Source: JAFGBI01 sp964480725 (GTDB lineage: Bacteria; Myxococcota_A; Polyangia; Polyangiales; Polyangiaceae). From it: a stretch of 64,000 bases of DNA. The stretch's first letter is position 1. Every line of letters begins with the position of its first letter. The notes beneath the pieces were generated by a model, which was given only the letters and a program-made list of their open reading frames with translations, ran no database searches and had not been told where the DNA came from. The position numbers were made by a program, and so were the translations under genes. The stretch spans positions 25,635 to 89,634 of the forward strand of contig CAYZQO010000018.1 of the NCBI GenBank assembly GCA_964480725.1, written 5' to 3'. This document shows, in pieces, positions 24,714 to 33,323 of this stretch.

Positions 24714-25163
24714 GTGCGAGCGGTCGTGCAGCGCGTGACGCGCGCCAGCGTGGTGGTGGGCGAGGAGGTCGTCGGGGCGATCAGCGCCGGGCTCTGCGTC
24801 CTCGTCGGCGTGGCCGAGGGCGACGACGAGGCGGCGGCCGACGCGCTCGCCGACAAGGTCGTGGGCCTCCGAATCTTCGAGGACGAGGCGGGCAAGATGA
24901 ACCGCTCGCTCGTGGACGCCGGCGGCGAGCTGCTCTGTGTCTCCCAGTTCACCCTCCTCGGCGACGCCCGCAAGGGCCGCCGACCGAGCTTCACCGCGGC
25001 GATGGAGCCCGTCCGCGCCGCCGTCCTGGTCGATCGCTTCGCGGCGGCCTGCCGCGCCCATGGGGTCGGCGTCGCGACGGGGCGCTTCCGGGCACAGATG
25101 CAGGTCGAGCTGGTGAACGACGGCCCCGTGACCCTCCTGCTCGACACGCGACGCGCGTTCTAG
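24714..25163 (+). CDS. dtd: D-aminoacyl-tRNA deacylase
   Basis: A 149-aa protein matching the Dtd family over its whole length. It hydrolyses D-aminoacyl-tRNAs and mischarged glycyl-tRNA(Ala), protecting translation. Diagnostic motifs are MRAVVQRVTRASV at the N-terminus, the active-site SQFTLLGD near residue 78 and the NDGPVTLLLDT strand near residue 135, whose Gly-Pro forms the chiral-proofreading cis dipeptide. GTG 24714 gives the canonical N-terminus. No Shine-Dalgarno is visible, consistent with near-leaderless translation. Confidence 0.95.
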   Translation: MRAVVQRVTRASVVVGEEVVGAISAGLCVLVGVAEGDDEAAADALADKVVGLRIFEDEAGKMNRSLVDAGGELLCVSQFTLLGDARKGRRPSFTAAMEPVRAAVLVDRFAAACRAHGVGVATGRFRAQMQVELVNDGPVTLLLDTRRAF

Positions 25164-25197
25164 ACGCGCGGTCCCGGGGCCCGCTCCCCCGCAGCCA

Positions 25198-25659
25198 TCA
25201 GAACGGGACGCAGGCGCTGCCGCAGGCGCCGGGCGCGGGGCAGCGACGATCCCGACAGATGTAGTCGTCGAGGTCGAGGCAAGCCAGGCTGTCGGCGGTG
25301 CAGTCCACCCGGCACAGGCCGTCGGTGCAGAGATAGCCGGCGCGACACTCCGCGTCAGCGTTGCACTGGTTGTCCCAGCAGGCGCCGACCACCCCCCTGT
25401 CCTCGTCCATGTTCTCGCAGTGCGTGCCCGGCAGGGCGAGGCAGTCCTCGTAGCGAAAACACTCGATGAGCGGGCGGCATGCCCCGACCAGATCGCCCTC
25501 GTACTGCTTGAGACAGTGCAGTCCTTGGACGCACCAGTCGGGCTCCTCGCAGGCCTCCCCCAGCTCCCGCAGGGGCTCGTCCTGCAGGAGCAGGCACCCC
25601 GGCAGGGTGAGGTTGAGCAGCAACGCGAGCGTGGCGAGGGACCGGGTCTTCTGGGCCAT
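25198..25659 (-). CDS. Cys-rich lipoprotein coupled to an HtrA-like protease
   Basis: A 153-aa lipoprotein (MAQKTRSLATLALLLNLTLPGC) with about 20 further cysteines arranged in short repeats such as CNADAECRAGYLCTDGLC, a disulfide-rich pattern common in myxobacterial surface lipoproteins. No catalytic motif is seen. Its ATG overlaps the stop of the upstream protease gene as TGATG, so the two are probably made together. It could be a substrate, inhibitor or surface partner of the protease; this is inference from position only. Confidence 0.75.
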   Translation of the reverse strand: MAQKTRSLATLALLLNLTLPGCLLLQDEPLRELGEACEEPDWCVQGLHCLKQYEGDLVGACRPLIECFRYEDCLALPGTHCENMDEDRGVVGACWDNQCNADAECRAGYLCTDGLCRVDCTADSLACLDLDDYICRDRRCPAPGACGSACVPF

Positions 25660-27272
25660 CAGAACGTCACCGTGAGCGAGAGGGAGGCGGGGCCGAGGCC
25701 GGGAGCGCCGACGTCGAGGCGCGAGGTCGGCCCGGGCGCGGGCGCGGCGCCGGGCGAGGCCGGCGGCGACTCCGGGCCCCGGCGCCGGGGTTTAAACGCG
25801 TACGAGCTCACGATCATCCCCGTGCCGACGAAGGCGGTCGCCCAGCCCACGGTGTTCCAGGTCTTGAGCGCGGACCAGTTGTCGGGGTTCTCCTTGGCGA
25901 GGGCGGTCCCCGCGATCGCGCTGGCGCCGAGGATACCGAAGGTCCAGCCGAACCCGCGCACCGGCTTGACCCACCCCGGCGTCTTCCCCCGGGCGAGCTT
26001 GCCGATGTAGTAGAAGGGCGGGTCTGCGGCGTCGACGACGACGTCGAGCGTGGGCCCACCCGCCTGGGCACGCGGCACCAGGAGCGACCCGGTGTTCTCG
26101 CCGAGCTCGAGCGAGAGCGCGTCCAGCGCCGCCGACGAGGGGACGCCGAACCCGAGGCCCTCGACGCCCTCGCCGGTGACCTTGAAGCTCACGATCGCCA
26201 CCACGCGCCCCTCCTTGTTCACCAGCGGTCCGCCGCTGTTGCCGGGGCTGAGGCTGGCGTCCGTCTGGAGGAAGGTGCCGTTCTCGATGGTGCGCCGCCC
26301 GCTGACGATGCCGCGGCTGACCGAGAAGGCCAGCGCGTCCCCGGTCGGGCTGCCGAGCGCGTAAATGTCCGTGCCCTCGTCGGGCATGCCCTCGGCCAGC
26401 TGGAGGCAGGGCACGTCCTGCTGGCCCTTCTGCAGCTGGATCAGGGCAACGTCGCTGGCGTCGTCGACCCGCAGCACGTTCGCCCGCGACTCCTGGCCGT
26501 CCTTGAAGCGAACGGTCACCTGATCCTCGGTCACGACGTGAGCCGCGGTGAGCAGGATCCCATCCGGCGAGACGACAACGGCGCTGCCCACCCCGCCGCT
26601 CGTCTTCACCACCGCCGTCGCGCGCAGGGCGTCGGCGCTCTTCTGCGTCATGTCGATCGGCTCGGCGACGCAGCGGCGCAGCTGCCCGGGAGGGAGCGGG
26701 GCGCCAGCGGGCTTGGGGACGTCGGGGCCGAGCTTGAGCGCCTCGACGAATTTGGGGCGCGCGAGCAGGCCCCGGAGCGCCCCCAGGAACAGCGCGTTCC
26801 CCGCCGACTGCGCGTCCATCCTCCCGACCCCGATCTCCTCGTGCCGCACCAGCGCGCGATAAACGACCGACTTGGACGCGACGTGGAGCAGCTCCCATTC
26901 GACCCCGATGCCGAAGGCTCCCCCTTGCTCCTCCGATTGGGCGAGCTCCTTGATGGTGCCGCCCAGCGCGAACTGGGCCTTGTGCGACTCGTCCTGGCCG
27001 AAGGTGAGGCTCTCGCCCCCGAGCGCGCGGTAACCGTGAGCGCGCATCTCCTCGAGGAAGGCGAGCACGACCTTCTCGTTGACCATCAGGATCTCGTCGA
27101 CCTCAGGCGCGTGGAGCACCAGGTTGGCGAACGTGACGGTGCCGAGCTCATCCCCCTTCACGGTGATGGGCGTGACCGGGCGCACTGGCTTCGCCACGGC
27201 CGTGGACGGCGCGAACGCGAGCAGCGCGAGGAGCAGGGCGAACGACCGGATCGGGTGCGAGAGGAGTGCCAT
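25659..27272 (-). CDS. Trypsin-like (HtrA/DegP-type) serine protease without PDZ domain
   Basis: A 537-aa exported protein with signal peptide (FALLLALLAFAPSTAVA). An N-terminal domain of about 190 residues of unknown type precedes a trypsin-like domain with the full triad: His in LTAAHVVTE near residue 244, Asp in DASDVALIQL near 272 and Ser in PGNSGGPLVN near 346. No PDZ domain follows; instead there are short hydrophobic segments (FGWTFGILGASAIAGTALA and WATAFVGTGMIVSSYAF) and a Pro-rich tail ending SLTVTF. It may be membrane-tethered at its C-terminus. It is the first gene of a pair with the Cys-rich lipoprotein. Confidence 0.85.
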   Translation of the reverse strand: MALLSHPIRSFALLLALLAFAPSTAVAKPVRPVTPITVKGDELGTVTFANLVLHAPEVDEILMVNEKVVLAFLEEMRAHGYRALGGESLTFGQDESHKAQFALGGTIKELAQSEEQGGAFGIGVEWELLHVASKSVVYRALVRHEEIGVGRMDAQSAGNALFLGALRGLLARPKFVEALKLGPDVPKPAGAPLPPGQLRRCVAEPIDMTQKSADALRATAVVKTSGGVGSAVVVSPDGILLTAAHVVTEDQVTVRFKDGQESRANVLRVDDASDVALIQLQKGQQDVPCLQLAEGMPDEGTDIYALGSPTGDALAFSVSRGIVSGRRTIENGTFLQTDASLSPGNSGGPLVNKEGRVVAIVSFKVTGEGVEGLGFGVPSSAALDALSLELGENTGSLLVPRAQAGGPTLDVVVDAADPPFYYIGKLARGKTPGWVKPVRGFGWTFGILGASAIAGTALAKENPDNWSALKTWNTVGWATAFVGTGMIVSSYAFKPRRRGPESPPASPGAAPAPGPTSRLDVGAPGLGPASLSLTVTF

Positions 27273-27495
27273 ACGGGGCTCGGTCGATACGAGAGGTTGG
27301 GCCCCGAGGCGGTGGATGCCGCGGGTGGATTCCGCGGCGCCCCTCCGACGGGGTGCGCCGGCCCTGGAGCGCCCGATGGTAGCAATGGGCTTCGAGGGTG
27401 GGCAATGCCCTCGCCCGGCCGGTCACGAACGCGCTCCAGGTGAGCGGGTTCTTCGGGATTGGCGCGGGTGATGGGCGTCGATCCCGACCGTGGCG

Positions 27496-28206
27496 TCAGG
27501 CGTACATCACCCCAGGGTGTAGCAGGAGCCGCACGACGGTCAGCGCCGGCCCGATCACGTGCTTGAAGAGCTGCCAGGCCACCAGCAGCCCGAGGAGGCC
27601 CAGGATCGGCTGCTCCTGCAGGCGACCGACGAGCGGCGCGATGGTTCGGGGGAAGATCCCCGCGAGCACCCCGGACCCATCGAGCGGTGGTACGGGGAGG
27701 AGGTTGAAGAGCCCGAGGAGCACGTTGAGGGACAACAGGATGCTGAGCCCCATCACGACCGCCCCCAGCGCCGACCCTGGATCGCCGCCCGCCACGTCCA
27801 CCATGCGGGACATCGACAGGCGCGCGGGCGCGACCGCCACCCCGGCGAGGAGCAACCCCTTGAGGGTCGCGAAGGCCACGACGGCGAGCACGAGGTTCGC
27901 GGTGGGGCCCGCCAGCGACATGAGCGCCTGCCGCAGCGGGTGACGCCGTCCCCAGGCCGGGTCGTAGGGCGCCGAGGCCCAGCCGAGCATGCCGCTGCCC
28001 CCGAGGTAGGTCAGGATGGGCACCACCACCATCCCCACGGGCTCACGCCGGATGTGCGGGAACGGGTCCAGACTGACCTGTCCCCCCTCGTGGGCGGTCG
28101 AGTCGCCGCCCCGCCAGGCCGCCCAGGCGTGCGCCGCCTCGTGACAGGTCGTGCTGAAGACGAACACCACGAACCAGGCGGCCATCTCGGGCAGGTTGAC
28201 GCTCAT
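27496..28206 (-). CDS. Site-2 protease family (M50) membrane metalloprotease
   Basis: A 236-aa polytopic protein. The zinc motif is H22-E-A-A-H26 in a first helix (FVVFVFSTTCHEAAHAW), and the third ligand is the Asp of LLPVPPLDGSGVL in a later helix, the arrangement of YwhC/SpoIVFB-like peptidases. SLAGPTANL is also characteristic. ATG 28206 puts the zinc motif at the usual distance from the N-terminus. It probably cleaves membrane segments or is a housekeeping homologue of unknown substrate. It is divergent from the RlpA-like gene with 85 nt between starts. Confidence 0.88.
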   Translation of the reverse strand: MSVNLPEMAAWFVVFVFSTTCHEAAHAWAAWRGGDSTAHEGGQVSLDPFPHIRREPVGMVVVPILTYLGGSGMLGWASAPYDPAWGRRHPLRQALMSLAGPTANLVLAVVAFATLKGLLLAGVAVAPARLSMSRMVDVAGGDPGSALGAVVMGLSILLSLNVLLGLFNLLPVPPLDGSGVLAGIFPRTIAPLVGRLQEQPILGLLGLLVAWQLFKHVIGPALTVVRLLLHPGVMYA

Positions 28207-28291
28207 CGGTCCGGGGGTTCTAGATGCGTCCCGGCAGGGGCGCCACCCCGGGGCGCTTGCGTCCATCGACTCGTTGGCCTCTGCTCGAGCC

Positions 28292-28882
28292 ATGGCAGCC
28301 ACGGCCCTACCTCGGCGCGCCCGGCGACGGCGGGCGTGGAGCGTCGCAGCGGCGGCCGTCGCGGCGGCCGCGACCGCCTGCGCCGTCGTCGCCGCCCCCC
28401 CCCCGGCGCAACCCCTCCGCGGCCCGGTCGAGCCGTCGCCGAGCCGCACCCCGTCGACCGCCACCGCGACGAACGCCACCCCGCCCGACCCCGCGCCGCT
28501 CGCCGGTGCGCCCCCGCCCGCGACCATCGATCCCCAGCGCGATTGGGCCACGCGCTTCGCGACCCGCCCGCCGCTCACGACCCATCGCGGCCAGGCGAGC
28601 TACTACGCCGACTCGCTCGCTGGCAGGCCCACCGCAAGCGGGGAGCCCTACGATCCACGGGCGTTCACCGCGGCGCACCGCACGCTCCCCTTCGGCACCA
28701 TCGTCCGCGTCCTCGTGCACGACCGGTCGCGGAGCGTCTACGTCCGCATCAACGATCGTGGCCCCTTCGGTGACCGCCGGCGGGTCATCGACCTGTCGCG
28801 GGCGGCCGCCGAGGCCCTCGACATGCTGCGCGCCGGCGTGGTGCCGGTGACGGTCGAGGTGATGGAGCGCGGCGACGGCTGA
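28292..28882 (+). CDS. rlpA: RlpA-like double-psi beta-barrel protein
   Basis: A 196-aa exported protein. The N-terminus has a very basic stretch and an Ala-rich hydrophobic segment ending in ATAC, a possible lipobox. A Pro/Thr linker is followed by a double-psi beta-barrel: GQASYYADSLAGRPTASGE, AAHRTLPFGTIVRV and VRINDRGPFGDRRRVIDLS, the hallmark motifs of RlpA. No SPOR domain is present. RlpA proteins are septal lytic transglycosylases or expansin-like wall proteins. ATG 28292 is selected because it begins the basic-hydrophobic leader. Confidence 0.85.
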   Translation: MAATALPRRARRRRAWSVAAAAVAAAATACAVVAAPPPAQPLRGPVEPSPSRTPSTATATNATPPDPAPLAGAPPPATIDPQRDWATRFATRPPLTTHRGQASYYADSLAGRPTASGEPYDPRAFTAAHRTLPFGTIVRVLVHDRSRSVYVRINDRGPFGDRRRVIDLSRAAAEALDMLRAGVVPVTVEVMERGDG

Positions 28883-28915
28883 TACGGCCGCGGTCGCGCT
28901 CGCCAGGGCGCGAGC

Positions 28916-29452
28916 TCACTCGAGGCGCGGGGCGCCGACGTCGGCGAGCCATCCCTCGAGCTCGTCGGCGGTGGGCGCGACCGAGCCGAAGTGCCGCACG
29001 GCTCCCCCGGCGTCCACCACGATCACGGCCGGCAGCCGGCTCACCTGCCAGGCGTCGGCGACGCCCGCATCGTCGAAGGCGACGTCGTAGGGGATCTGCC
29101 AGCGGTGCGCCGCCACCGCCGCGAGGAAGGGATCGTCGTCCACCGAAACCGCGACGAACCGCACGTCTCGAGCGCGGCGGGCGCGCGAGGCGACGGCAAG
29201 CGTGGCCGCGGTCGTCTCACAGGCGCCGCACCAGCTCGCGAAGACCTCGAGCACGACCGGCCTGCCCCGCTCGGCGGCGAGCGAGAACCGAGGGGCCGGT
29301 CCCTTCACCAGTGGCAGGTCGAGCGGCGGCGGGAGCGCGCCCACCGGTGGCCCCGACGGGCGCGCGAAGGCGACCACCGCGCCGCCCAGCGCTCCGCCAA
29401 GAGCCGTGAGCAGGGCCAGGAACGCGAGAACGAACCGACGACGACGAGCCAT
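28916..29452 (-). CDS. TlpA-like thioredoxin-fold membrane-anchored protein
   Basis: A 178-aa protein with an N-terminal signal anchor (MARRRRFVLAFLALLTALGG) and a thioredoxin fold with active site FASWCGACETT near residue 73 and the cis-Pro strand SRLPAVIVVDAGG. It is a second, shorter TlpA/ResA-type periplasmic thiol-disulfide protein, distinct from the lipoprotein at 16173. It stands alone, convergent with the RlpA-like gene. ATG 29452 directly precedes the basic residues of the signal. Confidence 0.82.
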   Translation of the reverse strand: MARRRRFVLAFLALLTALGGALGGAVVAFARPSGPPVGALPPPLDLPLVKGPAPRFSLAAERGRPVVLEVFASWCGACETTAATLAVASRARRARDVRFVAVSVDDDPFLAAVAAHRWQIPYDVAFDDAGVADAWQVSRLPAVIVVDAGGAVRHFGSVAPTADELEGWLADVGAPRLE

Positions 29453-29554
29453 GAGCGGGACGCCCGGGGCGCCAACCCAAGGGAACGGCACGCCCCTGCC
29501 CGAATTCAGGGCGGGGCCGCGCGCGACACGCCGATTCCCGTTCTGGGAACGCGG

Positions 29555-30214
29555 TCAGCCGTCCTCGCACAAGGGCCCCCGACCGAGGGCGATGTGCACC
29601 GGCCGGTCCCGCCCGAGCGGCCAGTTGACGAACAGCGATGCACGCTTGGTGGGCGCGCAGATGCGGACGCTCTGCGTCTTGCCCTTCCGCATGCGGACGA
29701 CGAAGCTGACCATCTTCCCGGGCTGGATCGACTCGTAATAGTCGTGGTTCTTGCGGCCGAACTCGACCATGCGCTCGTAGCCGGTGTACGGCCCGCGGCA
29801 GGTGACCTGGAGCCACTCCCGCAGCACCCGGACATCACAGTCCTCCGGCTGCGAGTGGATCTCCTGGGTGTTGAGCGCGACGCCGGCGTCCCACTCGCCC
29901 CCCTGCGGCGGGTTGGAGAACACGGTCGGCACGAGCGGGATCGGCCCCTCGTCGACGGTCGCCACCGGGGCTGGCGGGGGGGCGACCGGCGCCACCGACA
30001 CCGCCGGACTGGCGGCGGCGCGATCCACGGCACGCGCCTTCTCGGCCACGCTCTCGGGGACGCAGGTCGCGGCCTCGCAAAGGAAGCCGTTCTTGCAGTC
30101 TCCATCCCCGGAGCACCGCTCGGGACCGCGCTCGCTCTCCCGATCCTCGCCCGTTTTACAGGCCAGGAGCGCGATGACCAGGAGCGAGAGCGACGACCAG
30201 GCGACCTTGTTCAT
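29555..30214 (-). CDS. Lipoprotein of unknown function
   Basis: A 219-aa protein with a clear lipoprotein signal (MNKVAWSSLSLLVIALLAC), then a short Cys-containing element (RCSGDGDCKNGFLCEAATC) of the type seen in many myxobacterial surface lipoproteins, an Ala/Pro/Val linker and a C-terminal domain with paired Cys (EDCDVRVLREWLQVTCRG and RICAP). The domain fold is not recognised. It is divergent from the EcsC gene; a GTGTATGC box lies about 30 nt upstream on its strand. Confidence 0.72.
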   Translation of the reverse strand: MNKVAWSSLSLLVIALLACKTGEDRESERGPERCSGDGDCKNGFLCEAATCVPESVAEKARAVDRAAASPAVSVAPVAPPPAPVATVDEGPIPLVPTVFSNPPQGGEWDAGVALNTQEIHSQPEDCDVRVLREWLQVTCRGPYTGYERMVEFGRKNHDYYESIQPGKMVSFVVRMRKGKTQSVRICAPTKRASLFVNWPLGRDRPVHIALGRGPLCEDG

Positions 30215-30335
30215 CTCGAGCCTCCGACGCAGCGGCGAGCATACACGGGCCGGCGACTCGCCGACAGCACCCCCGGTCGCAGGCAACGCCGGTCCCAGCG
30301 CGGACGGTGGTAGAGTGGGGGCAGGAGGACGGAAG

Positions 30336-31241
30336 ATGACCCGAGGGCAACCCGGAGCGAGCACGCCCGACCCTGGCACCCGCACGCCCCCCGCCGCGCT
30401 CGATCCCCCGCTGCGCACCGCCGCGGAGTGGGCCGCGCACCTCCGCTGGCGCGCGCTGACGACACCGGGGCCGTCGCTCACCGATCGCCTGCGCGAGGCC
30501 GTCGGCGCGCCGATCGACCAGGTCGAGGATCTCGTGTTCGGCGGCGATCGCGCCACGATCGCGGATCAAGCGATCGCCAACGGACTGCGGCTCCTCAACG
30601 ACCTCGTCCAGCGTTCGCGGAGCCCGGAGCGAGTCGTCGAACGCTACCGCGCGCAGCACTCCGCGGTGCGATCGCTCGCGGACATCCGCGCGCTGCCGCT
30701 CGCCGATATCGAGGCGGCACGCCCGACCTGGCTCGCCGCCTACGACGTGGCCGCGGCGGTGAGCGGCGGCCTCGGCGGCTTCTTCGGCCTCCCGGGGACG
30801 ATGCTCGCTGCGCCGACGCTGTTCTACGCGTCCCTCCACGCCGTCGGCAGCCACGCGCTGCACTTCGGGCACGACCTGTCCGATCCCGACGAGCAAGAGT
30901 TTGCCGTCGCCCTGCTCGCCGCCAGCCTGGTCACACGCCCCACCACCCGCGTCGAGGTAATGACGAGCCTGGAGGAAGCCGCCGCTGCGCTCGAGGCGCG
31001 GAGCCTCGACGCCGCCGAACGGCACCGGGTCGCGATCCTCGAGCACGTGGCGGAGGCCGTCGTGCTCCGGGTGCTGCTCGGGTTCGCCGTCCGGGGTTGG
31101 CCCGGGGTGGGTCTCCTGCTGGGCGCCGGGTTCAGCCGCGCCTTCGTGGGGCAGGCCCGCGAGGCGGCCCTCGCCGCCTACGAGCAGCGCTGGCTCCTGC
31201 GCCACCACGGCGACGCCGCGCGCGTACTGACGGCTCGGTGA
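30336..31241 (+). CDS. EcsC family protein
   Basis: A 301-aa protein. A disordered Pro-rich head is followed by the EcsC domain: long amphipathic helices with SLADIRALPLADIEAARP, a Gly-rich hydrophobic stretch AAVSGGLGGFFGLPGTML, then LHAVGSHALHFGHDL and DPDEQEFAVALLAAS. EcsC proteins are peripheral or membrane-associated; named after the Bacillus ecs operon, their biochemical role is unknown. ATG 30336 follows GCAGGAGG with a suitable spacer. It is monocistronic and divergent from a lipoprotein gene. Confidence 0.82.
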   Translation: MTRGQPGASTPDPGTRTPPAALDPPLRTAAEWAAHLRWRALTTPGPSLTDRLREAVGAPIDQVEDLVFGGDRATIADQAIANGLRLLNDLVQRSRSPERVVERYRAQHSAVRSLADIRALPLADIEAARPTWLAAYDVAAAVSGGLGGFFGLPGTMLAAPTLFYASLHAVGSHALHFGHDLSDPDEQEFAVALLAASLVTRPTTRVEVMTSLEEAAAALEARSLDAAERHRVAILEHVAEAVVLRVLLGFAVRGWPGVGLLLGAGFSRAFVGQAREAALAAYEQRWLLRHHGDAARVLTAR

Positions 31242-31330
31242 GCCGGGATCGGCCCCGTCGCGGTGGCGGGCACCGGCAGCCCCCTTGGGCGCGATGGCCG
31301 GTGAGCGCCGGCTGAAGGACGGCAGGTTCC

Positions 31331-31338
31331 GTGCTATG
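31331..31338 (+). promoter_or_regulatory. GTGCTATG motif before the YrdC/YciO gene
   Basis: The octamer lies 116 nt upstream of ATG 31455, in the same orientation as the gene. As a -10 element it would give a leader of roughly 110 nt. The rest of the 213-nt gap shows nothing I can name. Confidence 0.35.
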
Positions 31339-31454
31339 CCGCGGCGGCCCCGCGGCGGGCGCCGACGCTCCGCGCGGCCCCGCGAGCCCCGCCGGGGCGT
31401 CGCCGTTCCCGACGGCGCCCCGCACCCGACCCCCGCCCCTGCTCCACCCCGGCC

Positions 31455-32060
31455 ATGCTGCTCGAAGTGAACCCCCAGAACCCGGAGCCGCGGAAGATCC
31501 AGCGGGCGGTCGACGCGTTGACGCAGGGCGGCATCATCGCCTACCCGACCGACGCGGCCTACGGCCTCGGCTGCGACCTGCTCAACCGGAAGGCGATCGA
31601 TCGCCTCTACGAGCTGAAGGGGCTCGATCGATCGCGACGCCTGAGCTTCGTCTGCGCGGACCTATCGAGCGTGGCCCGGTACGCGATCATGCACGATCAC
31701 GTCTTCCGGACCCTGAAGCAGCACCTGCCGGGGCCGTTCACCTTCGTCCTCGAGGCCACCCGCGAGGTACCGAAGGTGATCCAGTGCAAGCGGCGCACGG
31801 TGGGGGTGCGGATCCCCGACAACCCGGTACCGATCGCCATCGTCGCCGCGCTCGGTCACCCCATGATCACCACCACGGCCGCCCGACACGGCGCCGAACC
31901 CCTCCCCGATCCAGCCGAGATCGACGAGGAGTTCTCGGGACTGGCGCTGGTGCTCGACGGCGGACCGGGCAGCCTGTCCCCGACCAGCATCGTCGATCTC
32001 TCCCGCGAGCCCCCCGAGATCCTCCGCGAGGGGGCCGGCGACGTCTCCGCGTTCCGCTGA
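31455..32060 (+). CDS. L-threonylcarbamoyladenylate synthase family protein (YrdC/YciO)
   Basis: A 201-aa single-domain YrdC-fold protein. YrdC/Sua5 enzymes make threonylcarbamoyl-AMP for the t6A modification of tRNA. Motifs are GGIIAYPTDAAYGLGCDL near residue 28 (nucleotide site), KGLDRSRRLSF, LPGPFTFVLEAT, VGVRIPDNP near residue 114 and PTSIVDLS. The KG-x-x-R-S-R-R-L-S form is closer to YciO than TsaC, so the tRNA role is probable but not certain. It begins MLLEVNPQNPEPRKI at ATG 31455. Confidence 0.88.
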   Translation: MLLEVNPQNPEPRKIQRAVDALTQGGIIAYPTDAAYGLGCDLLNRKAIDRLYELKGLDRSRRLSFVCADLSSVARYAIMHDHVFRTLKQHLPGPFTFVLEATREVPKVIQCKRRTVGVRIPDNPVPIAIVAALGHPMITTTAARHGAEPLPDPAEIDEEFSGLALVLDGGPGSLSPTSIVDLSREPPEILREGAGDVSAFR

Positions 32061-32067
32061 GGCCGGC

Positions 32068-33252
32068 TCACTCCACCGGGCCCACGGGGCCCTCGTCCGC
32101 CGATGGCGCGACGACCGCGGGGGAGCCGACCACGAACCGCACCTGCTCCTGCAGGAGCAGCGGGCGCGGCTGCTCCCCGGTGAGGACGAGCGCCATCAAA
32201 CCGTACTGGACCGTGCCCTGATCGGGGATGCCGCGGGACGCGGACACCTCGACCACTCCGCTCCCCTCCGCCTTGAACTGCTGCAGTTCGACGGCGCCCT
32301 CGGCGGTGATTCCGGGCACGACCTGCCGCGAGTCGGCGGCGTAGCGCTTCGAGTTGACCTCGAGGGTGACGCGGTCGCCCGCGATGGATCGCACCTTCAT
32401 CAGGCGGTAGGAGACGGTGTCGATGCCGAGCACCGCCTCGCGCGTGGTCGCCATCCACATCGCGCCGACACCGACGCCCTCCTCCGGATAGGGCAGCGTG
32501 AGCAACCCCAGCGCGTCGCTCAGCGAGTTGAGCACACCCTCGAGCCCTGGTTCGGTCCCCGGGGCCCGCGTGACCGCGAATCCCGTCCCCGTGCCACCGG
32601 GCATGATCTGGAAATCGATCCGACTGCCCTTCAGCTTTCCGACCAGCCCCTCAACCTCCTTCGGCACGCTCGAAACCATGGTCGCATCCACCTTGGCGGC
32701 AGCGACCCGGGCGACCACCTTGAGCCCGGCGCCGCCCGCGGCTCCGCTCGGCACCGGCGCCGCCCCTTCGACCGCGGCGCCAGGTGCCTTCGCCGCGGCG
32801 ACCTCGAGCGTCAGGGAGACGTCGACAGGGACCTCCTGGTTGTTGCCGCGCTGCGCGGCGACCCGGACCCGGAGCGGGCTCTTGCCAGCCGGAGGTGCCC
32901 CCGTCAGCTTGACTCGGGGCTCGCTGCCGAGCGCGCCGACGGTGAGCTTGGCGGGCGCGCCGCGCTCGAGCTGCCCGTCGGCCTCTCCGGGGCCGAAGAC
33001 GCCAGACTCCGGGGGGCCCTCGCCCGCCTGCCCATCGGGGCGCGCCCCCGCCGCGCTGGCGCTGGCGGTCGCCATCGCGCGGGCGAGCGCCGGATCCACC
33101 GCGGGCCCCTCCACCGCCGCCGACATCACCTCCCCCGACGCCTCGGGCTTCTGCTTGCACCCCGTCGCCGCCGTGACGAGCACGGCCACGCCACAGGCCG
33201 CGCTCAACGCGACCACCGACCACCGACCATTGCGCTTGACGTCGAGCATCAT
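32068..33252 (-). CDS. Large lipoprotein of unknown function
   Basis: A 394-aa protein whose N-terminus (basic VKRNGR, hydrophobic VVALSAACGVAVLVTAATGC) is a lipoprotein signal. An Ala-rich linker with Pro and Gly leads to a domain of about 290 residues with alternating beta strands (KLKGSRIDFQIMP, GMLTLPYP-like segment, YRLMKVRSIAGDRVTLEVN) that loosely resembles DUF6263-type lipoproteins. No Cys remain after the lipobox. Two ATG codons are adjacent at the start (33252 and 33249). It is convergent with the YrdC/YciO gene, 7 nt apart. Confidence 0.72.
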   Translation of the reverse strand: MMLDVKRNGRWSVVALSAACGVAVLVTAATGCKQKPEASGEVMSAAVEGPAVDPALARAMATASASAAGARPDGQAGEGPPESGVFGPGEADGQLERGAPAKLTVGALGSEPRVKLTGAPPAGKSPLRVRVAAQRGNNQEVPVDVSLTLEVAAAKAPGAAVEGAAPVPSGAAGGAGLKVVARVAAAKVDATMVSSVPKEVEGLVGKLKGSRIDFQIMPGGTGTGFAVTRAPGTEPGLEGVLNSLSDALGLLTLPYPEEGVGVGAMWMATTREAVLGIDTVSYRLMKVRSIAGDRVTLEVNSKRYAADSRQVVPGITAEGAVELQQFKAEGSGVVEVSASRGIPDQGTVQYGLMALVLTGEQPRPLLLQEQVRFVVGSPAVVAPSADEGPVGPVE

Positions 33253-33323
33253 GCGGCGACTCTTAGCGGAGCCGGCGCGGGCGACAAGGGCGAACCCGCC
33301 GACGGGCGCGTGGGCGGCCAGTG

